A DNA stretch of 47,966 nt from Pseudomonas batumici (GTDB lineage Bacteria; Pseudomonadota; Gammaproteobacteria; Pseudomonadales; Pseudomonadaceae), in contig NZ_JXDG01000029.1 in the NCBI RefSeq assembly GCF_000820515.1, forward strand, positions 1 through 47,966, in the 5' to 3' direction. The position numbers and the translations under genes were made by a program. This document shows positions 18,919 through 26,501 of the stretch, piece by piece; position 1 is the stretch's first letter; each line of letters opens with the position of its first letter. The notes beneath the pieces were generated by a model. That model did no database searches. It had not been told where the DNA came from and worked only from the letters and a program-made list of their open reading frames with translations.

Positions 18919-20130
18919 TTAGTTTGAAGGGCAAAGTTGCGGTGCGGGTCGGCGGCCGGAGGCATAGGCCAGGCTCAAGGCCGCCGCCGCGCAGAGGGCA
19001 CTGACGAAGCCAAGGTGGGTCAACGCGCTGTAGCGCAACGTCAGGGAGCCGAGACCCGCACCCAGTGAGAAGCCGAGATACATGAAGGAAGCATTGAGCG
19101 ACAGCGCCACCGGCGCGCTCGCCACGCCCGCCAGACCGACCAGCGTAGTTTGCTGGGCCGGATAGAAAGCCCAGTGCGCCACGCCCCAGGCCGCGATGGC
19201 GAGGACAATCGGCACCACCGCGAGCTGCTGGCCGGCAAAGTGCGGCGCCAGTGACAGGACGATGAAGGCCGTGGTGGAGGTCGCCAACGCCGGCAGGATC
19301 ACCGCGCGCGGACCTTTGCGGTCGACCGCCGGGCCGCTGATGGCCAGGCCGATGGCGGCGGCAACGCCCCAGCCGAACAGCACGAAACCTATCGCCGGCC
19401 CATTGATGGGGGTGGTGGCTTCCAGAAGCGGGGCGAGGTAGGTGTAGGTGGTGTAGCTGGCCATCGCCCACAACGTGGTGATCAGCAGCGTACGCAATAC
19501 CGCTGGCTGGGCCGCGGTTGCAACCCGTTGGCGCAGACTCGCGGTGGCAAGGCCGGCGCCTATTTCCCGTGGCAGTCCCATGAGCAAGCCGGCGACGGCC
19601 AGCGCGGAAAGGATCGCGACGCTGGCGAACGTGGCGCGCCAGCCCATGGCTGCACCCAGCACGGTGCCCGCCGGAACACCGAGGGCGATGGCGAGCGACA
19701 GGCCGCCGTTGACGATGGCGATGGCACGGCCACGCTGCTCGGGTGACACCACCACACTGGCCAGCGCATTCGCACCGGGTACATATACCGCTGCCGCGAG
19801 TGCCAACACCACCCGCGCGGCCATCAACGACCAGTAGCCACTGGCCGCAAAGGCCAGCAGATTGGCCACTGCAAATAACGCCATGTCCCCGATCAGCAGC
19901 TTGCGCCGATTCAGGTGCCCGGTCAGCGCGGCCAGGATCGGAGAGCCCAGTGCATAGGCCAGCGCAAATACCGTGACCAGTTGGCCCGCCACGCCGACGC
20001 TGACGTCAAGATCCTCCGCCATGCCGGGCAGCAGGCCGGCGATCATGAAGCTTTCGGTACCGACGGCAAAGGTGCCCAAGGCCAGCCAATAAAGCGGCCG
20101 TTTGCCCTTGATAAACTGGTTTGAGTCCAT
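18919..20130 (-). CDS. MFS transporter (DHA1-like)
   Basis: The 403-residue inner-membrane protein has 12 hydrophobic segments. It begins PLYWLALGTFAVGTESFMIAGLLPGMAEDL, typical of the AraJ/NepI-like drug:H+ antiporter-1 branch, with the loop 2-3 motif GHLNRRKLLI. The ATG at 20130 is the natural start. It heads a two-gene operon with the Gfo/Idh/MocA oxidoreductase and has the conserved CCGAACATTTCGG element upstream. It may export a product or a toxic substrate of the oxidoreductase (inference). Confidence 0.9.
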   Translation of the reverse strand: MDSNQFIKGKRPLYWLALGTFAVGTESFMIAGLLPGMAEDLDVSVGVAGQLVTVFALAYALGSPILAALTGHLNRRKLLIGDMALFAVANLLAFAASGYWSLMAARVVLALAAAVYVPGANALASVVVSPEQRGRAIAIVNGGLSLAIALGVPAGTVLGAAMGWRATFASVAILSALAVAGLLMGLPREIGAGLATASLRQRVATAAQPAVLRTLLITTLWAMASYTTYTYLAPLLEATTPINGPAIGFVLFGWGVAAAIGLAISGPAVDRKGPRAVILPALATSTTAFIVLSLAPHFAGQQLAVVPIVLAIAAWGVAHWAFYPAQQTTLVGLAGVASAPVALSLNASFMYLGFSLGAGLGSLTLRYSALTHLGFVSALCAAAALSLAYASGRRPAPQLCPSN

Positions 20131-20185
20131 GGTATTCCCACTGAGAGAAAGTTGATGGACCCCAGTGTAGGAACAGATGCCGTTG

Positions 20186-20235
20186 GGAAAAATACGCCAG
20201 GGGTCCGAACATTTCGGGCCTGGATGTCCGTAATC
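20186..20235 (-). promoter_or_regulatory. shared operator/promoter element, copy 2 (MFS-Gfo operon)
   Basis: GGAAAAATA (20186-20194), CCGAACATTTCGG (20205-20217) and TCCGTAATC (20227-20235) repeat the layout found at 16824-16872 upstream of the ene-reductase gene. It sits 55-105 bases before the MFS start codon. It slightly overlaps the 3' end of the next LysR gene, which ends at 20249 on the same strand. Confidence 0.7.
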
Positions 20236-20248
20236 AGTCAGTTGAGAC

Positions 20249-21169
20249 TCACGGCCTTTCGAGCAAGTGCTCAAGAAACAATCTTGCCGCGCCCGACAGC
20301 GCCTCGCGCGATCTCACGCACACGCTCAGTTCGCGCGATGCCCAGGTCTCGTCCAGCCTGACCACCTTCGCCCCGTCCATCTTGTAAATATCCGCAGTCC
20401 CCTCGGGCAGGATGCCAATGCCCAGTCCGGCCTGAACCATCAGGTAGAGGGCGTCGTAGCTGGAGACTTCCATGCGGATTTTCAGTGAGCGTCCCTGGTC
20501 GTTGGCGGCCTTGATCAGCTGGAAATTCAGGTGGGTGCCGCTGCGCAAGGCGATGTATTCGTGCTCAAGGGTTTCGCTGAACCTGACCGATTGACGTTTG
20601 GCCAGCGGATCGCCATCGGGCACCAGCAACACCAGGCGATCCGTGCGAAACGGGAACACCTCGATGTCGGCGCCATGGGGCAGACGGGTGAAGATGCCGA
20701 TGTCGGTGCGGTTTTCGGCCACGGCCTTGGTAATGGCCAGGCTTTGCTTTTCTTCGAGACTGACGTGAATCAGTGGATACAGGTCCATGAACGACTTGAT
20801 CAAGCCGGGCAGGAACTGGGTGATGGCCGAGATATTGGCCAAGACATGCACCGAGCCACGACGACCGTGGGAGTAGTCGCGCATCTGCACGACAATTTCA
20901 TTGAGGTTGTTCAGCGCACTGCGCGCCATGAACAGCAACGACAGGCCGGCGTCGGTCGGGGCGATGCCTTTGTTGGTGCGGTTGAGCAGTTTCGAGTCGA
21001 GCAGTTCTTCCAGTTCACTGAGTCGCTTGCTGACCGCCGCCGCCGCGATGTGTTCGCGCTTGGCGGCGGCAGCGATGGTGCCTTCTTCGACGACGCTGAC
21101 GAACAGTCGCAACGAGACCGGATCGAGTTTCATGGGAGGTACCGGTGGGCTGACCTGAATGGCCAGCAT
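20249..21169 (-). CDS. LysR-family regulator of the maleate module
   Basis: The 306-residue protein has a LysR HTH (GTIAAAAKREHIAAAAVSKRLSELEELLD) and an effector domain. GGGGAGGT sits at ideal distance from the ATG at 21169, whereas the ATG at 21133, the position of a conventional LysR start, has no good site. The longer form with MLAIQVSPPVPP in front is therefore chosen. It is the last gene of an apparent operon after the MFS transporter and maleate isomerase genes (21 bases after the latter), so it probably regulates them. The lack of divergent placement is less usual for LysR proteins. Confidence 0.83.
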   Translation of the reverse strand: MLAIQVSPPVPPMKLDPVSLRLFVSVVEEGTIAAAAKREHIAAAAVSKRLSELEELLDSKLLNRTNKGIAPTDAGLSLLFMARSALNNLNEIVVQMRDYSHGRRGSVHVLANISAITQFLPGLIKSFMDLYPLIHVSLEEKQSLAITKAVAENRTDIGIFTRLPHGADIEVFPFRTDRLVLLVPDGDPLAKRQSVRFSETLEHEYIALRSGTHLNFQLIKAANDQGRSLKIRMEVSSYDALYLMVQAGLGIGILPEGTADIYKMDGAKVVRLDETWASRELSVCVRSREALSGAARLFLEHLLERP

Positions 21170-21190
21170 AGTACCTCCCCGGGCATCGGC

Positions 21191-21943
21191 TCAGAATGCC
21201 CCGGACAACAGATGGCCGGCGTTCGGCACCTTGGCCTCGAGGCCAAGGGTTTTCAGCATCTGGTAAACGGTGGCGACCGACGCGGACAGCACCGGCTTGT
21301 CGAGGCGATCCTGGACGATCTGGATCGCCGGCAGCGATGGCATCTGCACACAGCAGGACAACACCACGCCATCGGCTTGCCCGATGTTCAGCTTGTCGGC
21401 ATGGGCCACCAGGTTCATCGGGTCCAGACGACCGACTTCGAGGTTGTCGGACACTTCCAGGCTGATGGAGTCGACCACTTCGATGCCGGCCGCCTCGATG
21501 TAGTCGATCACCTGCTGGGTCAGCGGTTTCATGTAGGGGGTGATGATCGAGATTTTCTTGTAGTCGAGCATGTTCAGGCTGTCGATCAGCGCACCGGCGG
21601 AGCTGAGAACCGGGGCGTTCGACTGGTTGGAGGCCACGGTTTTGCTGAGTCGCTCCTGCGAGACTTTGTGATAACCCGGGCCCTGGCACATGATCGCCAC
21701 CAGACAGGCGTAGGCCATGACATCGACTCGCGCGTCGCTCAGCTCCAGCGCGCAGCGATCACTGTCGATGTCCATCTTTTTCAGCTCCTCGGGGCTGACG
21801 TGCATCATGCGCATGCGTGAGGAGTGAAAGGTAAAACGCTCTTCCGGAAACAGCTCGTAGCGCGAGGTCAGCATGGCCGGGATTTCGGTTTCCATCGTCG
21901 TGTTGGAGCTGGGAACGATTTGGCCGATGCGAAAATTTTTCAT
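21191..21943 (-). CDS. maiA: maleate cis-trans isomerase
   Basis: The 250-residue protein belongs to the Asp/Glu racemase superfamily and closely follows the NicE/MaiA pattern: RIGQIVPSSNTTMETEIPAML at the N terminus, ERFTFHSSRMRM, the first catalytic Cys80 in MAYACLVAIM and the second in VVLSCCVQMPSLPA (Cys197/198; family alignment favours 198). The enzyme converts maleate to fumarate without a cofactor. In nicotinate and some aromatic pathways it is the last step, but no other nicotinate genes are in the window. AAGGAAA precedes the ATG at 21943. It lies between an MFS transporter and a LysR gene in one transcript. Confidence 0.9.
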   Translation of the reverse strand: MKNFRIGQIVPSSNTTMETEIPAMLTSRYELFPEERFTFHSSRMRMMHVSPEELKKMDIDSDRCALELSDARVDVMAYACLVAIMCQGPGYHKVSQERLSKTVASNQSNAPVLSSAGALIDSLNMLDYKKISIITPYMKPLTQQVIDYIEAAGIEVVDSISLEVSDNLEVGRLDPMNLVAHADKLNIGQADGVVLSCCVQMPSLPAIQIVQDRLDKPVLSASVATVYQMLKTLGLEAKVPNAGHLLSGAF

Positions 21944-21968
21944 GGGATTTTCCTTTGAACAGTGCAGG

Positions 21969-23288
21969 TCAGTTGCCGCTGGTGAGTTGAACGCCTTTGG
22001 TTTCCTGCAGCGTGAACACCATGACGGCGGCGATGACGTAGGAAACGGAGGCAAGGGAAATGGTGGCGGTGAAGCCGATGAGTGGGATCAGCACCGGTAC
22101 CAGCTTGATGCCGGCAATCGCGCCGACCCGCCCGAAGTTGAAGCAGAAACCCGACGCGGTAGAACGGATGCTGGTGGGGAACAGTTCCGAGTACCAGGCG
22201 CCGAAGCCGCTGAAATAGCCGGTGAAGAAGCCCAGCAGCGCCGCCAGCGAACCGAGGGTGATGACGTTCTGGGGGGTGAACAACAGCTTGCCGTCGGTCA
22301 AGGGCATCAAGGTCGCCGAGTAGGCAAACACCGGCACCATGATCGCCATGCCACTGAAGAACACCGCGAACGACAAGCGCCGACCGATGCTTTCGGCCAG
22401 GTAGCCGTAGGTCAGATAACCCAGGGTGGCGCCGATACCGATCCAGATGACAAACACCGGTGCCTGGTCGATATGCACATTCAGAATGTTCTGCAGGTAC
22501 GCCGGCATGAAGGTGGTGATGATCCAGTAGCCGTACATCCCCAGTACCGAAATGCCCAGGCCCAGCAGGGTCACTTTCAGGTACTGCGGGCGGAAGATTT
22601 CCATCAGCCGGCCTTTGTCGGTGTGATGGCGCATGAATTCGCGGTTGGCGAGCCAAACCGGCGATTCCTTGACGAACAGCCAGATGAACACCAGGGTGAG
22701 ATAGGCCGGGATCGAGGCGTAGATGAACAGCGTCCGCCAGGACTCGGGGTTGCCGCCGTCGAGGAAGCTCCAGGCGAAAATCGCCGCCAGAAGACCGCCT
22801 CCCGACCAGCCGGTCTGCATCACCGCAAAGGCCTTGGCGCGACCGGCTGCCGGCCAGATCTCCGACACCAGCGCTGCGGCGGCAGACCACAGGCCACCGA
22901 CGGCGATGCCGACGCAGAAGCGGAACACATTGAGCTGCCAAAGGCTGTCGGCAAAGGCACAGAGCAAGGTGCCGGAGCCGTAGACGAACACCGACAGCAT
23001 CATGGTTTTCTTGCGGCCGATCTTGTCGGAGATATTGCCGAGGAAGAAACCGCCGATACCGGTGGCCAGCAGAAACCAGGCAACGGTGGAGACAACGTCG
23101 CCCAGGCCCACGGAAAAGGTCTTGGCGACGGCGAGCAGGACAAAGCCGAAGATGGTGGCATCCAGGGCATCGAACAACCAGGCGGCCCAGGAACCGCCCA
23201 ATGTGACGTAGCGCTGGTTGGCGCTGAGTTGACCGACGCCATCGACTAAAGACGCACTGGCCGTGGAACTGGCCTCTAGGGTTTTCAT
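21969..23288 (-). CDS. MFS transporter, probably for a carboxylate such as maleate
   Basis: The 439-residue inner-membrane protein has 12 spans. It shows MFS signatures at loop 2-3 (GNISDKIGRKKTMML) and again in the second half (GYLAESIGRRLSFA), with LFPTSIRSTASGFCFNFGR near helix 11. This is the pattern of metabolite:H+ symporters for aromatic and carboxylic acids (the SHS and AAHS families). It is the first gene of the operon with maleate isomerase, 25 bases upstream, so uptake of maleate or a relative is the likely task (inference from context). Confidence 0.88.
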   Translation of the reverse strand: MKTLEASSTASASLVDGVGQLSANQRYVTLGGSWAAWLFDALDATIFGFVLLAVAKTFSVGLGDVVSTVAWFLLATGIGGFFLGNISDKIGRKKTMMLSVFVYGSGTLLCAFADSLWQLNVFRFCVGIAVGGLWSAAAALVSEIWPAAGRAKAFAVMQTGWSGGGLLAAIFAWSFLDGGNPESWRTLFIYASIPAYLTLVFIWLFVKESPVWLANREFMRHHTDKGRLMEIFRPQYLKVTLLGLGISVLGMYGYWIITTFMPAYLQNILNVHIDQAPVFVIWIGIGATLGYLTYGYLAESIGRRLSFAVFFSGMAIMVPVFAYSATLMPLTDGKLLFTPQNVITLGSLAALLGFFTGYFSGFGAWYSELFPTSIRSTASGFCFNFGRVGAIAGIKLVPVLIPLIGFTATISLASVSYVIAAVMVFTLQETKGVQLTSGN

Positions 23289-23701
23289 GATTGAACCTCG
23301 TGGGTCTGAACTTATTATTTTTGGAAACTCGTGCGCCGACGAAGGTGATCGGCAGACGAACGCTCATCTGCGACCGATGTTAGGAGGGGAGGGAGGCGTC
23401 GTATATCAGGCATTCACGAGCTTGCCATCGCCAATGGCGATGGTGAGGGAGGGGGCTGGCTGAGGTGGCTCGTTGACACGGCGACCATCATGACATTGCG
23501 GCGATGCATTCGTTCAGCGCATTGCACTCACGCTTCAAAAAACTGCGACTACACTCGGTCTTGCTGGCCCAGAAGGATCGACGGCTGCCATAGGTTTTCG
23601 TTGGTCCCTGATGACTTGTATGGTTAATTCGTGCCCTCAACTTCGGCGTCCGGATTAACCACACAGGCCACTGGAAACTTTCTTCGAGACAAGGAGCAGT
23701 C
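23289..23701. other. intergenic region with a perfect hairpin
   Basis: This 413-base gap separates the divergent maleate module and the lipase gene. No credible gene is seen. It holds one perfect inverted repeat, CCATCGCC-AAT-GGCGATGG, at 23425-23443. The GACTACACT-like and AT-rich stretches near 23540-23560 could serve the lipase promoter. AAGGAGCAGTC directly precedes the lipase ATG. Confidence 0.5.
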
Positions 23702-24694
23702 ATGACTTCGCTAGACTCACTTCAGCAAAGGCAAATCAGTCTTACACACGCTTTCGTGGTCAACAATGCGGCGTTGTATTCGCAGTCCTGGAAAAACATG
23801 AAGAATCCTACGCCGAGTCAGGTTAAAGACAATATTCATTCGCGTCTCAATGCCTCCAAGGTAGGCGGCGGTTATGGCGTGGCCTGGGGCCCCGCTCTGG
23901 TGATGGATGGCGAACACGTAGCGCACATCACAGCGGTGCTGATCGGCGGAAAAAATGAGAACGACATCGTCGTGGTGACGAGTGGGACACTTAAGGATTC
24001 TTTAAAGGATCAGGTGGACGATCTGGATATTTTTCCAATGGTGCCATTGCAGAGCGTTATCACGGGCTGCCAGGTGTGGGCGAACATCGCGCAGGGAACT
24101 TCAGATGGGGCGAACGCGATATTGACTACGGCATCCACTATCGGTTCTGAGGGCACGCTGTGCGATTTTCTAGGGAAGCAGCAAAGTGGGGCGACGATCC
24201 GATTGGTTGGACATAGCCTTGGCGGTGCGCTCATGTCGGTGGTCGCGCTTTATCTGAAAGACAAATTTCCGGGCTTTAAATTTTATTGCGAAACGATTGC
24301 TGCGCCCACGGCTGGCGATGGTTTTTTTGCGAGCTACTTCAATCAGCAAATGGCCGGTAATGCGCTACGCATCTACAACACTTTGGATGTTGTTCCGATG
24401 GCGTGGTGCGCAACTTCTCTCGATTACTCCCTGACGCTATATGATGCCGACCCCATTGATGAAACCATGAGGAACAGGGTTTGTAAAAAAATGGATACGA
24501 TTATGACCAATAATCTGAACTATACGCAATGGGGAATGGGCAGCGCGAACATGGAGCTGCGGCTCTGTGGGCAACTTCAATCCAAGTGCACAGGTTATGA
24601 GTCTCAATCCGGATATCAGCACATCTACGAGTACATGACACTGCTGGGCTTGCAGCTCGGCGATATACCGATGCCGCCACCGTTTGGCAGCTAG
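23702..24694 (+). CDS. class 3 lipase-like alpha/beta hydrolase
   Basis: The 330-residue protein has the class 3 lipase motif LVGHSLGGALMSVVALYL with nucleophile Ser172, a likely acid Asp229 in RIYNTLDVVPMAW and a candidate His near residue 308 (YQHIYEYM). Class 3 lipases hydrolyse triglycerides or other esters. No signal peptide or membrane segment is seen, which is unusual for a secreted lipase and points to cytosolic or non-classical localisation. AAGGAGCAGTC before the ATG gives a strong start. It is separated by about 400 bases from the oxidoreductase operon in the same direction; a link to it is possible but not shown. Confidence 0.82.
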   Translation: MTSLDSLQQRQISLTHAFVVNNAALYSQSWKNMKNPTPSQVKDNIHSRLNASKVGGGYGVAWGPALVMDGEHVAHITAVLIGGKNENDIVVVTSGTLKDSLKDQVDDLDIFPMVPLQSVITGCQVWANIAQGTSDGANAILTTASTIGSEGTLCDFLGKQQSGATIRLVGHSLGGALMSVVALYLKDKFPGFKFYCETIAAPTAGDGFFASYFNQQMAGNALRIYNTLDVVPMAWCATSLDYSLTLYDADPIDETMRNRVCKKMDTIMTNNLNYTQWGMGSANMELRLCGQLQSKCTGYESQSGYQHIYEYMTLLGLQLGDIPMPPPFGS

Positions 24695-25090
24695 TGCGAT
24701 AGTCTCGTCGTTCAGATGTTCGAGTTGCGGTTGCCGAGATTTCTTCCGGAAAGTCTACACAACTGCAACTCGCTCATCCGGACGCCTTTTTTGCTCGCGA
24801 CAGTGCTTAAGCAGACGCGATGTGGTCGGTGAATTCATCTCTCGCTTATTCGTACATGGGCAGGGGGAATACCAAGCGGACTTCCCGGAACAAGGCAAAA
24901 CGCCCTACCGAGAGCTCGGTTGGGATAGTTAATCGAGAGTCTGCAAGAAAATGTGGTCCTACTCATCAAGGAGCTAACTAAATTCGATCGGATTCAGGTG
25001 GACACTCACACGAGGCAAATTGCTACTACACTGCCTTTTGGCCACGGAGTTTTTATGGCCATACCCCACCGTGATTTCAAGGAGTGAATC
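24695..25090. other. intergenic region before the GMC/ferritin-like operon
   Basis: This 396-base gap has a lower GC content than the flanking genes. An 82-codon open frame starting inside the lipase 3' end (24684-24932) has no ribosome-binding site and no coherent composition, so it is not called. TGGCC...GGCCA flanks GGAGTTTTTA near 25040-25065. AAGGAGTGAATC precedes the next ATG. The operon promoter is expected here. Confidence 0.4.
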
Positions 25091-25837
25091 ATGTCTTCCG
25101 ACTCAAATCTCACGTGCAATTTCACCGTTTCCAGCAGCCTCGACATCGGTGTGTCATTCGAAAGCGCCAACGGCGGCGGCAGCTACGGTGGACAAATTAC
25201 AGTCTTCACCCCCGCCACCGCAGGGCCTGTGACGACCGGTTTGTGGGATAACGATGGCAATGTGTTCTTTACGCTTTATCTAACGGATAACCCTGACATC
25301 TACTGTGTGATCAATTCAGGATCAGAGCCAGGTTCCTGGGTGCCGTACGTCACGCTAGGCCAAGAGTCTGGCCTGATCTGCGAAATAAGCAGTCCGCAGC
25401 CCGTCGGTGAAAACAATTACAACTACACGCTGACCGTGACACAAGCAGGCGCCCAAAAAGCTGCAGTCACCGCCACACCGGCTCCTCAACACGCCGCAAC
25501 CATGGTTCTACCTGCCGGTGGAATGCAGGCATGGACGCGGATCATGCAGGGCGACTCACCGGTACCAGATGAAATCAATCCGGGCTCGCCGATCGTGATG
25601 GCTTTTGCCCGTTACAGCAACGGAACGCTGGTGGCGGGCGGTGTGTACAGATCGGACTCCTCGACCGACTACAACATCAAGTTCATGTGGGTGTTCGATA
25701 GCGAGGGTAATCAATACCCAGGCTGGCCTATCGACGTGAGCGATGACGAGGACTTCTTCAGCCAGTCATACACCTTTTCGCTCACTTCCAATCCACAAGA
25801 GTTGTATCAGCTGAACATCGTCGAGAGGCTGCTGTAG
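25091..25837 (+). CDS. beta-rich protein of unknown function
   Basis: The 248-residue protein starts after AAGGAGTGAATC. It has two halves joined by an Ala/Thr/Pro-rich stretch (residues 120-137, around VTATPAPQHAA). The first half is Ser/Gly/Asn-rich with alternating hydrophobic residues (TCNFTVSSSLDIGVSF, GNVFFTLYLTDNP) and five Cys; the second has AWTRIMQGDSPVPDEINPG and VAGGVYRSDS. The composition suggests beta-sandwich domains as in lectin- or aegerolysin-like proteins. No signal peptide is seen and no family is recognised. It is the first gene of the run that leads into the GMC oxidoreductase. Confidence 0.65.
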   Translation: MSSDSNLTCNFTVSSSLDIGVSFESANGGGSYGGQITVFTPATAGPVTTGLWDNDGNVFFTLYLTDNPDIYCVINSGSEPGSWVPYVTLGQESGLICEISSPQPVGENNYNYTLTVTQAGAQKAAVTATPAPQHAATMVLPAGGMQAWTRIMQGDSPVPDEINPGSPIVMAFARYSNGTLVAGGVYRSDSSTDYNIKFMWVFDSEGNQYPGWPIDVSDDEDFFSQSYTFSLTSNPQELYQLNIVERLL

Positions 25838-25845
25838 GAGCGCCC

Positions 25846-25938
25846 ATGATGGCCAACTACATGTTCTCAGTCGGCTTGTTCGATGCGAGTTCCGGCTCCA
25901 ACGCCCTGCAAGCTCACTGGGCAAGCCGATCACGCTGA
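25846..25938 (+). CDS. 30-residue small ORF in the operon
   Basis: TAGGAGCGCCC precedes a double ATG, giving a 30-residue peptide that begins MMANYMFSVGLFDASSG and ends in WASRSR. Its TGA overlaps an ATG (TGATG at 25936-25940) of another short open stretch, which runs in frame into the next gene (RYLSDPAMKRIASCGG). Either this is a real small peptide, or the two pieces are a frameshifted remnant of one gene. The strong ribosome-binding site favours translation. Confidence 0.4.
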   Translation: MMANYMFSVGLFDASSGSNALQAHWASRSR

Positions 25939-26021
25939 TGCGCTATTTGTCCGACCCTGCCATGAAGCGCATAGCGTCCTGTGGCGGGTTATTCGACAGA
26001 TTGTCATGGAGGAAATCACGC

Positions 26022-26501
26022 ATGTACCAACAACAGGTCAACCACCCGGCTAACCTGGGCGTCCAGCCCTTAGCTACAGAAATTTATGAGGCAATGTTCG
26101 AACTGTTCGAGCAAATCTGCAGTTTCTGGGGCAATCTGGACAACCCGCAGCAGTTCAAATCCCGGTTGTTCGTCTTTATGGACAATCGCATCAGGCTGCA
26201 TCCCGAATACAGGAGTATTTATAGCCACGCCAAGCTAACGCTGGACGAGTTGGTCAAGAGTATGGGCAAGGCAGATGCTTATAAGACGCTGTTTACCGAC
26301 ACGGCCGCTAATCAGGCTCCGCCGGAAACACCGCTGGCCTTGACACGTCAGAAGGTCTCCAACGAGTTCATTGCATTCCAGGTCTCGCAAGGCGGCTTCA
26401 AGGCGTTTACCGGCGCTGTCAATTATCCCGGTTATATTGCCGGTGCCTTCATCCCGGGTGAGCCTGCTCCCTATAGAACGATCGAGGAGGCGGCAAAATG
26501 A
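26022..26501 (+). CDS. small helical protein preceding the GMC oxidoreductase (putative partner subunit)
   Basis: The protein has 159 residues from the ATG at 26022, chosen because GGAGG lies eight bases before it; an in-frame ATG at 25938 would add 28 residues. The N-terminal two thirds are helical (TEIYEAMFELFEQICSFWG). The C terminus is rich in aromatic, Gly and Pro residues (VNYPGYIAGAFIPGEPAPYR). Its stop overlaps the GMC start by four bases (ATGA), so the two are translationally coupled. Small subunits of membrane-associated FAD dehydrogenases sit in the same place before the GMC subunit, but family membership could not be confirmed and no Tat or Sec signal is seen. Confidence 0.6.
   Translation: MYQQQVNHPANLGVQPLATEIYEAMFELFEQICSFWGNLDNPQQFKSRLFVFMDNRIRLHPEYRSIYSHAKLTLDELVKSMGKADAYKTLFTDTAANQAPPETPLALTRQKVSNEFIAFQVSQGGFKAFTGAVNYPGYIAGAFIPGEPAPYRTIEEAAK

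Noticed and set aside
21873..23249. 458-codon open frame on the plus strand opposite the MFS transporter
   Set aside because: It is an antisense shadow; the minus strand encodes a complete 12-span transporter.
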